Shown: piece after piece, positions 9,232 to 20,100 of the stretch
Layout of the letters: each line of letters opens with the position of its first letter
Position numbering within the stretch: the stretch's first letter is position 1
Assembly: GCA_016713535.1 (NCBI GenBank)
Contig: JADJOY010000033.1
Coordinates: 1 to 64,000, forward strand
Length of the DNA stretch: 64,000 nucleotides
Direction: 5' to 3'
DNA from: JADJOY01 sp016713535 [NCBI: Deltaproteobacteria bacterium]
GTDB lineage: Bacteria; JADJOY01
Notes under the pieces: model-generated
Databases searched by the model: none
What the model was told of the DNA's origin: nothing
What the model saw: the letters and a program-made list of their open reading frames with translations, nothing else
Position numbers and translations under genes: made by a program

Positions 9232-9415
9232 CGGGGTCTCCGCGGATCGATCCTACGGCTCCAGGGCCAGCCTACCGGCCGGCAGGTCGATAATATCAAA
9301 TCGGGGCGGAGCCGTGGAAGCGAAATTACCGGCGGGTCCGTTTTCGGCCAGCCGATACCCTGCCCGCCGCGCCAAGCTGCGTCACGTCGCTGGTTGCAGC
9401 ACGAGGAGATCCGCC

Positions 9416-10024
9416 ATGACCGCGCATGTCCTGGACGTCGAGAGCCCGATCAGGACCCTTCGCTTACGTTCCAACCGCGAGGCGCTCGTGTCGCTCGCGA
9501 TGCTCGATGACCCCCGCGAGCCGATCGGCGCCGGGGAGGCGTGCTGCGAGGACTCGGTGCTCGAACGCACGCGCGGCGAGCTCGCGGCGTACTTCGCGGG
9601 CGGTCTGCGCGACTTCACGGTGCCGCTCGCACCCGCCGGCACGCCCTTCCAGCTGCGCGTCTGGGAGGCGCTCCGCGCGATCCCGTTCGGGACGACGCAG
9701 AGCTACCGCGAGGTCGCGATCCGTATCGGCCAGCCCACCGCCACGCGCGCCGTCGGTCTCGCCAACGGCCGCAACCCGATCGCGGTGATCGTGCCCTGCC
9801 ACCGCGTGATCGGCGCCGACGGCTCGCTCACCGGCTACGGCGGTGGGTTGCGGCGCAAGCGCATCCTCCTCGATCACGAGGCGCGCTGCTGCGGCGCCAC
9901 GGGATCCGAGCCGGCGGCGTGCGGACCGGATCGGGGACCGCTGCCTGCCGCTGCCCGGCCTCACCTGATGCCGGGTCCGTCCTGTGTGACGGATGCACCG
10001 GGCGCTGGCATGGGGCGGAGCTAG
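9416..10024 (+). CDS. ogt: Methylated-DNA--protein-cysteine S-methyltransferase
   Basis: A 202-residue protein with the DNA-binding/methyl-acceptor domain of the Ogt family: FQLRVWEALRAIPFGTTQSY, the RAVGLANGRNPIAVIVPCHR active site with the acceptor Cys, and GYGGGLRRKR. It removes alkyl groups from O6-alkylguanine by irreversible transfer to Cys. The last 45 residues after the conserved core are Pro/Ala/Cys-rich with no known function. The start is fixed by ACGAGGAG six bases before the ATG at 9416. Confidence 0.92.
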   Translation: MTAHVLDVESPIRTLRLRSNREALVSLAMLDDPREPIGAGEACCEDSVLERTRGELAAYFAGGLRDFTVPLAPAGTPFQLRVWEALRAIPFGTTQSYREVAIRIGQPTATRAVGLANGRNPIAVIVPCHRVIGADGSLTGYGGGLRRKRILLDHEARCCGATGSEPAACGPDRGPLPAAARPHLMPGPSCVTDAPGAGMGRS

Positions 10025-10070
10025 CCTCGCGGGGTGGCGCGGCCTGGGGTAGACGCCGCCCGCATCGCTC

Positions 10071-10625
10071 ATGACGATCTCCTGGTTGCGGGACAAGCGC
10101 CGCGGCGCGCTCGCCTTGCTTCGTGACACCGCCGCTCGCGCGAATCAGCGCGCCGCGGGCCGGGGTGCGCCGGCGGCCGGCGCGCGCGGACGCGTCGTCG
10201 CGCTCGGGCTCAAGCGCGCCCACCGCGGGCCGATCGAGGCTCTCGGAAGGCCGCCTCACGGTGGAGCGCGGCCTCGATGGCAACGTCATCGGCCGGCCCG
10301 GCCGGCGCCAGATCACGATCCTCACGCGTGAAGGCTGGGAGGCGGCGTTGCGCGAGATCGGCCGGACCGCGCCGTGGACCACCCGGCGCGCCAACGTCCT
10401 GGTCGAGGGACTCGACCTCGCGGGTCAGGTCGGACGACGGCTCTCGATCGGCGAGGCGCTGCTCGAGATCACCGGTGAGGCCACGCCGTGCCGGCGGATG
10501 GACGCGCAGGTTCCCGGCCTCGCGGACGCGCGCTGGCGCGCGGCTGGCGGGCCGGTGTCACGTGCCGCGTGCTACGTGGGGGACGCGTCCGGCGCGGCGA
10601 CGACGTCAGCCTCGAGGAGGCGTGA
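10071..10625 (+). CDS. MOSC domain protein (two frame changes as sequenced)
   Basis: Three frames together give a small MOSC protein. GRVVALGLKRAHRGPIEAL is in the first frame, EGRLTVERGLDG through ALLEITGEATPCRRMDAQVP is in the second, and a third frame from about 10545 gives WRAGVTCRVLRGGRVRRGDD and a stop at 10623-10625. The conserved Cys of the sulfur-carrier site is present in EATPCRRM. MOSC proteins bind or transfer sulfur to metal cofactors such as molybdenum. The frame changes lie near 10245 and near 10540; net length is preserved, which fits one extra and one missing base. The true start is uncertain because the first 37 residues are not part of the domain. Confidence 0.7.
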
Positions 10626-10709
10626 GCCCCGCGCGGGCGGCGGTCGACGAGGCGTTCGCCCCGGGTGCGTCGGCGAGCGGCGCCTGGCCACGCGACGTCA
10701 CGAGCTCGA

Positions 10710-13001
10710 TCACCGGGAGTTGCACCCCTCGCCCATCGCCCAGCGTACGAAGCTCGGATTGGCTCGCCGGTGACGCCACACGGCGCTGAGCTGGAGAGGC
10801 CCGCGGCTGTGCGGTGGAAGCGCTACGGCGAAGCGATCCTCGACGGTGGCGTCGGGCGGAACGAGGCGCACGTCGCGGACCTCGACCGCACTCAGCACAT
10901 CGTGGTGCCGGATCGGCAGACCGTCGCCGCCGACGACCCGCGCGCCCAGCCGGTGGGTGCCGGCGGGGATCTCGCCCGAGGCGTCGAGGGCGCCGCTGGC
11001 GAGGAGCACCTGCCCGTCCGCGTCCCGCACCTCCACGGCGAGCCACGTCTCGTCGAGATCGAGCGGCCCGGCCGGAAAATCGTGCCCGACCCTGCGGTTC
11101 GTGGTCCGCACCACGAGCTCCACCGCCCCGCCCGGCCGCGCCTCGCCTTCGAGCGCCAGCGTCACCGCGAGCAGCGGACCGAGATCGCCGACCGCGCCGC
11201 GTCCCGCGATCCAGTCCGCGGTGAAGCGCTCGGCCTCGTCCAGGCGCCACCGTTTCGGCGCCACGGCGCTGGCGGTGCGCACGAGGTCGGCGTTGAGCCC
11301 GGGCATCCGGTGGTCGGGAAAGCGCACGCCTCGCTCATCACGGGTCCACTCGCGCATGTGACAGCTCATGCACGTCACCCCGTCGCGGGCGTAACGGCTC
11401 GCCGACCAGGACGCGTACCGATCCGAGAGCACCACGGGCCCGCGCCCGGAGATCGCCGCGGGCACCACCGAACGGTGGCAAGCCGTGCAGTACTCGGCCG
11501 ACTCGAAGAGCCGGGCGTTGGCGTAGTTCCGGAAGTGGAGCCTCAGGTCGGCGCGGATGAAGCCCGCCCACCGCGGGGCGAAGCCGGGGTCGGCGGCGGT
11601 GACCGGATAGGGGATCTCGGCGTGCAGGGTCCAAGCGCCGTTGCCGCGCCCGTGGTCCACGGACGTGATCAGGTGGCACGTCTTGCACGTCACGCCCCTG
11701 CTCGACGCCCAGTCACGGGGCGGAACGCCCTCCGCACCCTGGGGATGGAACAGCGAGCCGACGGGGTCGTGGCAGCCCTGGCAGATCGGCACCAGGGCCC
11801 TCCTGCCACTCGCGGCGAGTTGCTCGACCGCGGCGTGGAAGAACGAGTTCGAGCCGGCGAAGCGGTGCGTGGACTGCTCCCACTGCTCCACCAGCGAGGT
11901 GTGGCAGCCGCTGGTCGCGCACACGCTCGCGTCGTTCATCGAGGCCTCGCGGAAGCCCGGCGTCTCGGCGAGCGGTGCAGCTCGCGCCGGATCCGCGGTG
12001 ACCGCGGCGCGGTGCGGTGGGCTGAGCTCTGGCAGCGCCGCGTAGAGCCCGGCCAGGGCGCTCGGCGGCCACAAGTGGAGGCCGCCGTCGGGGCCGAACC
12101 ACTTGACGTGCATCCACAGCGACCCGACGACGGCGAGCGCCGCGAAGGCCGCGAGCGCCGGCGGACGCATCGCGCGCGCCAGCCAGCCACCCGCACGAGG
12201 CAGCGCGGCACGCACGTGGGCTCCGGTCAGCACCGCGACGACCGGTGCGACCAGCAACGGCACCTCGCCGTGAGCGAAGAGCACGTAGAGCCCCATGTTG
12301 TCGTTGATCGCCGAGTTGAGTGGCTCGGTGACGAACGCACCGCTCGCGAACGTCACCGTGCCGAGATACGAGAGCGCCAGTCCCGCGCGCAGCTGCGGCT
12401 CGCGCGCACGCACCGGCCCCAACACGCGATGCAGCGCCTCGACGAGGAGCACCGCCGCGAGCACCAGCGGCACTTTCCAGAGCACGCGTGGGTTCACTTC
12501 GTTGAAGAAGAGCGTGGACAGCACGGCGACCACCAACAGCACCGCAAGCAACGCGCTCGGGCCGAGCCCCACCCGCCGTCGCGCATGCTCGATCACGAAG
12601 CCGAACCATGCGACGCAACCCGCCCAGCCCAACCACGCGTGCACGTCGAGCAGCCGGTGGTACCCAGCGCTGTAGCCCGGATGGAGGAAGATCGCGGCGC
12701 CGGTCGAGGCGAGCGCCACGGTCAGCGCGGCGAGCGCCCGCGCCACCCAGCCGTGCACGCCGCCGGCGCGCGCCGCCCGCTCCACATCGTGCCGAGACCG
12801 CGGCGCCGCAGCGCCCTCGAGCGAACGGGCGAGCCGCACCAGCTCGACGAGCGCTGCGATCGGGCCTCCCCACACCACGAATCGAGGGCGCCGCCCGCTC
12901 GCGAAGCACGCGACCGGGGCGACCAGCAGCGCGAGCGGGATCGCGAGCGGCCACACGAACGTGATCAGGAAAATCAGCTCGTTGCGTAGGACGCTGTGCA
13001 C
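10710..13001 (-). CDS. Membrane-anchored fused b/c-type cytochrome, pentaheme (paralogue 1)
   Basis: A 763-residue protein. Residues 1-300 hold about eight membrane segments with two His pairs 18 residues apart (H121/H139 and H244/H262), consistent with two b hemes. Residues 361-548 carry five c-heme sites: CATSGCH (an unusual CX4CH), CQGCH, CKTCH, CTACH and CMSCH. The C-terminal domain contains GHDFPAGPLDLDETWLAVEV, shared with the other two paralogues at 23166 and 27844. It starts at GTG 13001 with GAGGG upstream, seven bases after the radical SAM gene, so the two are cotranscribed. The expected role is quinone-linked electron transfer with the c hemes outside the inner membrane; partners are unknown. 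Confidence 0.85.
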   Translation of the reverse strand: MHSVLRNELIFLITFVWPLAIPLALLVAPVACFASGRRPRFVVWGGPIAALVELVRLARSLEGAAAPRSRHDVERAARAGGVHGWVARALAALTVALASTGAAIFLHPGYSAGYHRLLDVHAWLGWAGCVAWFGFVIEHARRRVGLGPSALLAVLLVVAVLSTLFFNEVNPRVLWKVPLVLAAVLLVEALHRVLGPVRAREPQLRAGLALSYLGTVTFASGAFVTEPLNSAINDNMGLYVLFAHGEVPLLVAPVVAVLTGAHVRAALPRAGGWLARAMRPPALAAFAALAVVGSLWMHVKWFGPDGGLHLWPPSALAGLYAALPELSPPHRAAVTADPARAAPLAETPGFREASMNDASVCATSGCHTSLVEQWEQSTHRFAGSNSFFHAAVEQLAASGRRALVPICQGCHDPVGSLFHPQGAEGVPPRDWASSRGVTCKTCHLITSVDHGRGNGAWTLHAEIPYPVTAADPGFAPRWAGFIRADLRLHFRNYANARLFESAEYCTACHRSVVPAAISGRGPVVLSDRYASWSASRYARDGVTCMSCHMREWTRDERGVRFPDHRMPGLNADLVRTASAVAPKRWRLDEAERFTADWIAGRGAVGDLGPLLAVTLALEGEARPGGAVELVVRTTNRRVGHDFPAGPLDLDETWLAVEVRDADGQVLLASGALDASGEIPAGTHRLGARVVGGDGLPIRHHDVLSAVEVRDVRLVPPDATVEDRFAVALPPHSRGPLQLSAVWRHRRANPSFVRWAMGEGCNSR

Positions 13002-13008
13002 CGATCCC

Positions 13009-14379
13009 TCACGGCAGCGCGGCGAACGCCTGGGTCCGGCCGCTCGGCGCGCCCACCCGCAGGAAGAACCGAGCGCCCGCGACGAGCGGCACCCGGAACG
13101 TGCGGAACTCCTTCCACAGCCGCACCAAGAGCCCTGACGCCGCGAGCGGGCCGAGTGGCCAGCGCGCGAGCACCCGCAGCGCTGGCGCCGCCCACGGCAA
13201 CGCCGTAGCCCAGCCGAAGAGATGAAAGAGGTTCCGGACCTCCCGTGACGGCGGGGGCGGCGGTGGCCCCGCTCCGAACAGCTCGCCCCCCGGCAGCCCG
13301 AACGCGAGGGTCACGCGCGCGAAGTCGGTCCGCAACGCGTGGTTGAAGCGGATCGTCCTCCACACCTCGTCGGCGCCCTCGCCTGGCGCACCGACCAGAT
13401 TGAACGTGACGAGCGCGATGCCCGCGGCGCGGACCCGCCGCGCGGCCGCGAGCGTCACCGCATCGCTGGCGCTGCGGTTGAGCACGGTGCGCCGCCGCTC
13501 CTCGTCGCCGCTCTCGACCCCGATGCCGAGCGCGCGGCAGCCGGCGCGGGCGAGCAGCGCGACCGTCCGCTCGGTCGCGAGCTCGGGCGCGAGCTGGCAC
13601 GAGAAACCGAGGCCGATCTCGCGGGGAAACCGCTCCGCCAGATCCTCGAGCCACGCCACGCGCGCACCGAAGAGATCGTCGCCGAAGTGGACGTGGGTGA
13701 GCGGCGCGCGCTCGGCGGCGTCCCTCACCTCGGCGACCACCCGGCCGACGCTCTTCACCCGCAGCCAGTCGCGCGGCTCGCCCTGCGCGCGGCGCAGCAG
13801 CGGCTGGTAGCAATACGTGCACGCGTACACGCAGCCGCGGCTCGCGAGGAAGCGTTTCCACGGAAAATCGCGCAGCGCCGGATAGCGCGACCAGTAGAGC
13901 TCTCGGTCCGGAAGCGGCAGCGTGTCGAGGTCGGCGCGTGGCGAGCGCCGCGCGCTGGACGTCACCCGGCCACCTCGGCGGTAGGCGAGGCCGGCGACCT
14001 CCTCGTACGGCTCGCCGCGTTCGACCCGTCCGGCGAGATCGACCAAGGTGTCCTCGGCGTCGCCGATGATCGCGAGGTCGGCATCGCTCTCGAGCGCTCG
14101 CTCGGGCGCGAAGGTCGGCAAGCTGCCCGCCATCGCAACCGGCACGCCGAGCGCCGCCTTCGCCCGCGCCGCCGCCAGCGCGGCCCACCGCTCCGCGAGC
14201 ACCGACGCTTGCACCACGGCCAGCCCGGGACCGAGCGCCCGCGCAGCCGCCCACGGCGCGCCCTCCAGGCGCTCGACGAGCAACGACGTGGCGTGGCCCG
14301 CGGCGCGGAGCGCCGCCGAGACCTCGGCGAGCACCGGCGACTCGTCGTAAGCGTCGCGTGTCAGGAAGAGCACGTTCAC
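13009..14379 (-). CDS. B12-binding-domain radical SAM protein
   Basis: A 456-residue protein. The N-terminal third (residues 1-140) has the cobalamin-binding fold layout (MNVLFLTRDAYDESPV, PVAMAGSLPTFAPE). The radical SAM core follows with CVYACTYC, the CX3CX2C cluster motif, and later GIGVESGDEERRRTVLNR. Members of this class perform methylations or ring contractions on unreactive carbons; the substrate here is unknown. A Pro run (GPPPPPPSRE) precedes the C-terminal helical region. GGAGG lies upstream of the GTG start at 14379. It is immediately followed by a fused cytochrome gene. Confidence 0.87.
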   Translation of the reverse strand: MNVLFLTRDAYDESPVLAEVSAALRAAGHATSLLVERLEGAPWAAARALGPGLAVVQASVLAERWAALAAARAKAALGVPVAMAGSLPTFAPERALESDADLAIIGDAEDTLVDLAGRVERGEPYEEVAGLAYRRGGRVTSSARRSPRADLDTLPLPDRELYWSRYPALRDFPWKRFLASRGCVYACTYCYQPLLRRAQGEPRDWLRVKSVGRVVAEVRDAAERAPLTHVHFGDDLFGARVAWLEDLAERFPREIGLGFSCQLAPELATERTVALLARAGCRALGIGVESGDEERRRTVLNRSASDAVTLAAARRVRAAGIALVTFNLVGAPGEGADEVWRTIRFNHALRTDFARVTLAFGLPGGELFGAGPPPPPPSREVRNLFHLFGWATALPWAAPALRVLARWPLGPLAASGLLVRLWKEFRTFRVPLVAGARFFLRVGAPSGRTQAFAALP

Positions 14380-14430
14380 GCGGCGGGCCTCCGGCTCGCC
14401 GCTCGCGCGGTCACGCGCAGGCTCACCGCG

Positions 14431-14877
14431 TCAAGCCCGCAGGTTCACGCTGGCGACGATCACCACGATCACGGCGAGCGCCGAGAGCTTGCCCATACCG
14501 TCGAGCTGGCGCTCGAGGCCGCGCCGCCGTTCGAGCTCGGAGCCGTCGGTCGCGGCGGCGGTCTCGGCGATGCCGCCGACCGCCTTGACCTCGAGGACGG
14601 CCGCGATCGCGAGCCAGGCCACCGCCAGCATCTTGAGCGCGAATGCCGCGCCGATCGGCTGCCCACCGAGGTGATGGAGCCACGCACCGCTCACGAGCGC
14701 GACCGCCATCCCCGGCGCTTCGAGGAGCCGGGTGGGGACCAGCGCGGCGACGCGCAGCGAGCGAGCCAGCTCGGGGTCGCCCGACCTCGCGCGCCCGAGG
14801 AGCATCGCCTGGGCGAGGGCACCGCCGATCGCGGCGCAGACCGCGAGCAGATGGAGCGACAGCACAGCCTTGGTCAC
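14431..14877 (-). CDS. Four-helix membrane protein, DUF2269/CopD-like
   Basis: A 148-residue protein that is almost entirely membrane helices: VLSLHLLAVCAAIGGALAQ, APGMAVALVSGAWLHHLGG, ALKMLAVAWLAIAAVLEVKA and LSALAVIVVIVASVNLRA. The GTG start at 14877 has GGAGGTG about six bases upstream; a longer open frame to 15102 lacks a ribosome site. The arrangement and the His in the first helix resemble DUF2269/CopD-like small membrane proteins, some of which bind heme. It lies 51 bases upstream of the radical SAM/cytochrome pair and may belong to that operon. Confidence 0.7.
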   Translation of the reverse strand: MTKAVLSLHLLAVCAAIGGALAQAMLLGRARSGDPELARSLRVAALVPTRLLEAPGMAVALVSGAWLHHLGGQPIGAAFALKMLAVAWLAIAAVLEVKAVGGIAETAAATDGSELERRRGLERQLDGMGKLSALAVIVVIVASVNLRA

Positions 14878-15013
14878 GCTGCACCTCCGGTCGTCGCGAA
14901 GTGGCGGGCCGCGCGCCGGCTCGGAGCCGGGCCCGCGGCCCGAGGGGAGCACGACCGTGGCGTCGCGCCTCACCCCTTCTGTGTCGCAGATCACTCCGGG
15001 ACGGTGGAGAAAC

Positions 15014-15042
15014 GACAGCCCCGCCGTCGGGCGGAGGCTGTC
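15014..15042 (-). terminator. Hairpin after the matrixin-like gene
   Basis: GACAGCCCCGCC (15014-15025) pairs with GGCGGAGGCTGTC (15030-15042) with one bulged A and a 4-nt loop. On the minus strand the stem is followed by GTTTCTCC, a short T tract. It lies 44 bases beyond the matrixin stop codon and separates that gene from the downstream DUF2269-like gene. Confidence 0.5.
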
Positions 15043-15085
15043 GCGCACCGCGATCCGCGGCGCGCGCTCGGATGATGCGACTCCG

Positions 15086-16344
15086 TCAGCTCGCGGACTC
15101 ACCCACTCGACGGCGGCGGATCAGCCGGGTCGCGATCAGCGCACCGAGCGGAGCCACGATCGGCAACGCACCGCTCGCCGCGGCGGCCGTCTGCACCGTG
15201 ATGTTCTTACCGGTCACGGTCTGGCCTGCAGCGACGGTCACCAGCGTCGCCGTCGAGACGTCACCCGGGTTGGGCTCGGTGCCCGACTCGTTCGTGCCGG
15301 AGTACCAGTCCTCGAGGATGTTGGTGGTGGCGCCGAACTGGGTCCGGCTGTTGACCTGCAAGTTGGTGACGGGGCTGCCGTCGAGCGGCTCGGCCCACAG
15401 CGCGTACTGCCCCGGCGGCAGACCCGGGAGGGTCCAGCGGCCTTGCGCGCCGTCCTCGATGTAGCTGTACGTGCCGACCACCATCCGGGGCTGGCCGCCC
15501 ACCGTCTGATCCAGGCGCCGCGCCACCACGTGCACGGCGTCCGCGCCTCCCGCCGAGCAGCCCGTGCCGCCGGTCGGGACGTCGCCCGAGATCGAGCCGA
15601 ACGCGCTCGGGTAGCTGGGTGCCGGGTAGATCTTGCTCACCCACGCCACGTCGTCGTCGTCGGGCACCCGCGAGTCGGTGATGTCGTCGCCGAGGAACGG
15701 GAACATCACGGCGGCGTTCGACGGCTGGCCGACGAGTTCACCGCCCACGTCGTTGCGTACCGCCGGTGGCACATGCCGATGTAGTGACCGGCCTCGTGGA
15801 GCACGATGGCCTCGATGTCGAGCGTGCCGTTCGCACCCGACGTCGAGTAGTCGGGATTCGCGTGATCGGGGAGCGGATCGGTGTTGAGGGTGATCGCGCC
15901 ACCCGAGATCAGGCCGTTCGAGAAGTCGAAGTAGCTGTTCGTGACGCCGAGCACACCGGCCGGCAGCGGGATCGGGATCCCCTGCACGACCGCCACGCTG
16001 TTGAAGACGACCAGATTGACGCCGTCGGTGGCGTTCTGGTCCAGGAGGAGCGCGGTGTCCGCGTTGCGCTGGAACGTGATGGCGGCGGTGCCGACGTTCT
16101 CCCAGCTCTGGAACGCGGACGTGACGGCGTCGATGAACTGCCCCGGCGCGTCGACGCCGTCGATGTTGCCGCTCGCGGTGCCGGGGTTGAGGTTGTAGCC
16201 GACCGGGAACTGGGAGGTGACCCAGTGGGGCGGGCTGTTGGAGAGCAGGTAGAGCTCGCCGCCGGCGAGCGCGGACATCGGCGCGGCGAGCAGGCCCGCT
16301 GCGGCGAGCACGGCGAGGACACGGGTGCGAAGAATCTGGTTCAT
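15086..16344 (-). CDS. Exported matrixin-like (metzincin) metalloprotease with C-terminal anchor (one frame change)
   Basis: The reconstructed protein is about 419 residues. It has a signal peptide (LAVLAAAGLLAAPMSALAGG), a catalytic domain with the metzincin zinc site HEAGHYIGMCH, a Met-turn (SNAAVMFPF), then a carboxypeptidase-regulatory-like domain. The C-terminus ALPIVAPLGALIATRLIRRR is a membrane helix followed by arginines, typical of cell-surface sorting tails. One base is missing near 15770, directly after the zinc motif (H-PAVRNDVGGELVG in the new frame). It lies 14 bases after the small exported gene at 16359-16826. The target protein is unknown. Confidence 0.82.
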
Positions 16345-16358
16345 GACCGTCCTCCCCC

Positions 16359-16826
16359 TCAGTTCGCCGCGCGCACGACGCGGATGAGATCGTCGAGCGA
16401 GCGCGAGCCCGCGAGCGCACGATCGTGGGTGGGGAGAGCGCGATCCAGCACGCGATTCCCGTTCTTGTCGCGGAGGATGCCGAAGCGCCCCTGCGCGAAA
16501 CCGGTCAGCACGTTGACGCCGTCGCGGCTGGTGATGAAGAGCACGAGCTCGTCACCGGATGCGAAGGTCGGCGCGCCCGCGAAGCCCGGGGACAGCACCT
16601 CGACGTCGCCGGTCAGCGCGCCGCGCAGCGACTGATCCACGTGCACCAGCGCACGAGTGAGGGCGACGCCCGGCTTGTCGGACTGCACCTGCACGTCGCT
16701 CACCCTGCCGATGACGACCGCGCTCGAGTGGCGGGCGAGCTGCCCGACGTCGAGTGGCACCACCGTGGTCGCGAGGGCGGGCGCCGCCATCAGCAGCGCC
16801 GCCAGCCCGGCCCAAGCTCGTCTCAT
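16359..16826 (-). CDS. Small exported protein preceding the metalloprotease
   Basis: A 155-residue protein with a signal peptide (AWAGLAALLMAAPALATT). The mature part (PLDVGQLARHSSAVVIGRVS ... GRFGILRDKNGNRVLDRALP) is predicted to be a beta-rich domain; similar proteins are found next to secreted matrixins. No catalytic motif is visible. It ends 14 bases before the protease start, so the two are probably cotranscribed, and it may be an inhibitor, chaperone or partner of the protease. That role is inferred from position only. Confidence 0.7.
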   Translation of the reverse strand: MRRAWAGLAALLMAAPALATTVVPLDVGQLARHSSAVVIGRVSDVQVQSDKPGVALTRALVHVDQSLRGALTGDVEVLSPGFAGAPTFASGDELVLFITSRDGVNVLTGFAQGRFGILRDKNGNRVLDRALPTHDRALAGSRSLDDLIRVVRAAN

Positions 16827-17140
16827 CGTTTCGTCCCCCAAGTCGTGTGTGGTCGAGACAGCGTACGCCCCGCGCGCCCCGCGCCGAGCCCCACGATGAT
16901 CGCAAACGGCTTCGCCGAGGGTCAACAAACGTCACGCGGCGCGACCGGGCCCTGTCGCGAACAGCGCCGGCCAGTTGCGCGTAGTGGCCCGAAACCTGTA
17001 CCGTCACCCCGTCTCGGCCCAACGTTCGTTGCATCTGAAGTGACGCCGCGCCGCCGGGTGCTCGCGGCGGGGACAGGCGCCGGGGCTTCGCCCACATCCG
17101 CGGTCTGGTTCCGTCAACCCTCGACGAAAGAGGAGCTCCC
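16827..17140. other. Divergent intergenic region (314 bases)
   Basis: This gap separates the minus-strand exported-protein/matrixin operon from the plus-strand M36 protease gene, so it should hold both promoters. A minus-strand TTGACC (16916-16921) is a possible -35 element, but no convincing -10 follows at the right distance. The plus side ends with an AGAGGAG ribosome site (17129-17135) for the protease. No other gene or structured element was recognised. Confidence 0.45.
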
Positions 17141-20100
17141 GTGAATCGATCCCATCGTTCCAACCGCTCGAGGCGCGTCGCGGTCGCGACGTCCTGCCTC
17201 GTGGCAATCGTCGTCGCCGGCGCGGCGTTCCTGGCCGCGCGGCCGGCGAGCGCGTTCGCGCCGCCCGGCAGCTCGGGCCCGCATGCGAAGGAGTTCAAGA
17301 ACGCGGCGCTCGACGTCGAGACCAGCTTCAAGCTGCCGTCCGAGCTCACCGGCGACGCCGCGGCCAAGGCCGCGAGCGACCTGTCGGCACTCGGCGTCGG
17401 TTCCGACCGCGGCCGCATCGACGTCCGCAGCGGCCGATGGGCGACGATCACGCCGAGCCAGCCCCTCATCCCCGGCTCCGGCGTGGCCAACACGCTGACC
17501 TGGCAGGGCCTCGGTGGCTCGCTCCCACCACCCAGTCGGATCTTCAGGCCGCTGCGAGCGATGCGCTGCGTGACTACCTCGCGCGCAACTACAAGGCGCT
17601 GCGGCTCGACCTGACCGAGACCGCGAACGCGCGCGCGACGGTCCACGATGGCGGCGCGGTCGTCCACCTCTACGTTCCACGCATGGTCAAGGGCGTCGCG
17701 GTCCGCGGCGAGTACCTGACCGCGGTGATCAACCACGGCAACCTGACCCTCCTCGGCCTCGAGCGCTGGGGTGACATCGACGTCTCGACCGCCCCGGCCG
17801 TCGGCGCCGACGCAGCACTCGCGACGGTGCGCGCCCATGCCGATCCGTTCGTGATCACCGGCACCTGGGGCAAGACCGAGCGCATCCTGGTCGCCACCGC
17901 GAAGACCCAGGTGACGGGCAGGTCGGCGGCGGCTACGGCTACCGGCTCGCGTGGGTCCTGCGGCCCAAGTTCCTGGGCGACGCCGGCCAGTACGAGGCGC
18001 TCGTGGACGCCCAGTCGGGCGAGCTGCTGTCGTTCGAGGACACCAACCATTACGCGACCGAGCGCGAGGTGAAGGGCGGCGTCTACCCGGTCACCAACGA
18101 CGGCGTGAACCCCGACGGCGTCGAGCAGGCTGGCTGGGGCATGCCGTTCACCACGGTCACGACGACCGGCGGGAACGTCACCTCGGACCAGGGCGGGAAC
18201 GTGGCGGCGGTCGACGGCTCGATCAGCGCGAGCCTCACCGGCCCGTACGTGCGCATGAGCGACAGCTGCGGCGCCAGCTCGCTCAGCTCGTCCAGCAACC
18301 TCGACTTCGGCGCCTCGAGTGGCACCGACTGCACCACTCCCGGCGTCGGCGGCGCAGGCAACACCCACGCGTCACGCACCGGCTTCTACGAGCTCAACCG
18401 CATCAAGCAGATGGCGCGTTCGCAGCTCCCGAGCAACTCGTGGCTGCAGGGCCAGCTCACCTCCAACATGAACATCAACCAGACGTGCAACGCGTTCTGG
18501 AACGGCGCCAGCGTCAACTTCTACCGCTCGGGTGGCGGCTGCGCGAACACCGGCGAGATCGCCGGCGTGTTCGACCACGAGTGGGGTCACGGCATGGACG
18601 CGAACGACTCGGTGCCGGCGATCGCGAGCCCGTCCGGCGAAGGCATCGCCGACCTCTACGCTGCGTTCCGCCTCAACACCTCGTGCATCGGCCGCAACTT
18701 CACCGCCAATCAGTGCAGCGGCTTCGGCGATCCGTGCACCTCGTGCACGGGTGTGCGCGACATCGACTGGGCCAAACACGTCTCCAACACCCCGCACACC
18801 TACACCTGGGCCAACGCGAACTGCGGTACCACCGTACACTGCCTCGGCCATCCCTACTCGGAATCGGTGTGGGACCTGTGGAAGCGTGATCTGCAGAGTG
18901 CGCCCTACAACCTCGACGGCCAGACCGCCCAGACCGTCGCGACCCGGCTGCTCTTCATCGGTGGCGGCAACGTCGGCACCTGGTACGCGGGCGGCGCGCC
19001 CAACGGCGGCTGTGGTGCGACCAGCGGCTACCAGCAGTTCCTCGCGGCGGACGACGACAACGGCAACCTGAACGACGGCACGCCCCACATGGCGGCCATC
19101 TACGCGGCGTTCAACCGCCACCAGATCGCGTGCGGGACCCCGACGGTCACCACCTCGGGCTGCGGCGGCACGCCGACCACGGCGCCGACGCTGACCGCCA
19201 CGCCGGCCAACCAGAGCGCGGCGCTGTCGTGGAACGCGATCCCGGGCGCGACCTCGTACGAGGTCTTTCGTACCGACGGCGTGTTCGCGTGCGAGTTCGG
19301 CAAGATCAAGATCGGCTCGACCGCCAGCACCTCGTTCGCCGACACCGGGCTCCAGAACGGCGAGCCGTATTCGTACCTGGTCGTGCCCAAGGGCAGCGCG
19401 GCGGCCTGTTTCGGCACGGCCTCGAACTGCGCGACGGCCACGCCGGCCAGCGGCCCCGAGCTGGTCTACACCTCGCACGCCAACGACGACTCGGTGGGCG
19501 GCGACGGCGACGACATCCCGGAGCCCGACGAGCAGGTCAACGTGTCGATCGACGTGTCGAGCAATGCGTTCGCCGTGACCGGCGTCTCCGCGACGCTCAG
19601 CACCTCGACGCCGGGGATCACCGTCGACGACGCGTCCGCGACGTTCCCCAACGTGCCGGCCAGCTCGACCGTCACGTCGCAGGCGCCGCACTACACCTAC
19701 ACCGTCGGCGCCGGCGTCGCCTGCGGCACCGAGATCGACTTCGATCTCGCGATCACCTCCGCGCAGGGAAGCTGGTCGGGAGACTTCACTCAGCAGGTCG
19801 GTACCGCGGTCGTGGGCAGCGAGAACTCGTACCCGTCGACCGACACGCCGATCGCGATCCCCGACAACCCGGCCGCGGCGATCGTCTCGACGCGGAGCGT
19901 GCCCGACAACGGGGCGGTGTCGTCCATCCGCGTCGCGGTCGACATCACGCACACCTACCGCGGCGACCTGGTGGTCAAGCTCGAGTCGCCCACCGGCACC
20001 GTGGTGACCTCGCCAACCGCTGGGGAGGTGCCACCGACAACATCGTGGCCACCTATCCGAACACCGCCACCCCGGACGGTCCCGGCGCTCTCGCCGATTT

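Noticed and set aside
10665-12989. A 774-residue plus-strand open frame opposite the first fused cytochrome
   Set aside because: The minus strand carries the heme motifs and membrane helices; the plus frame has no domain.
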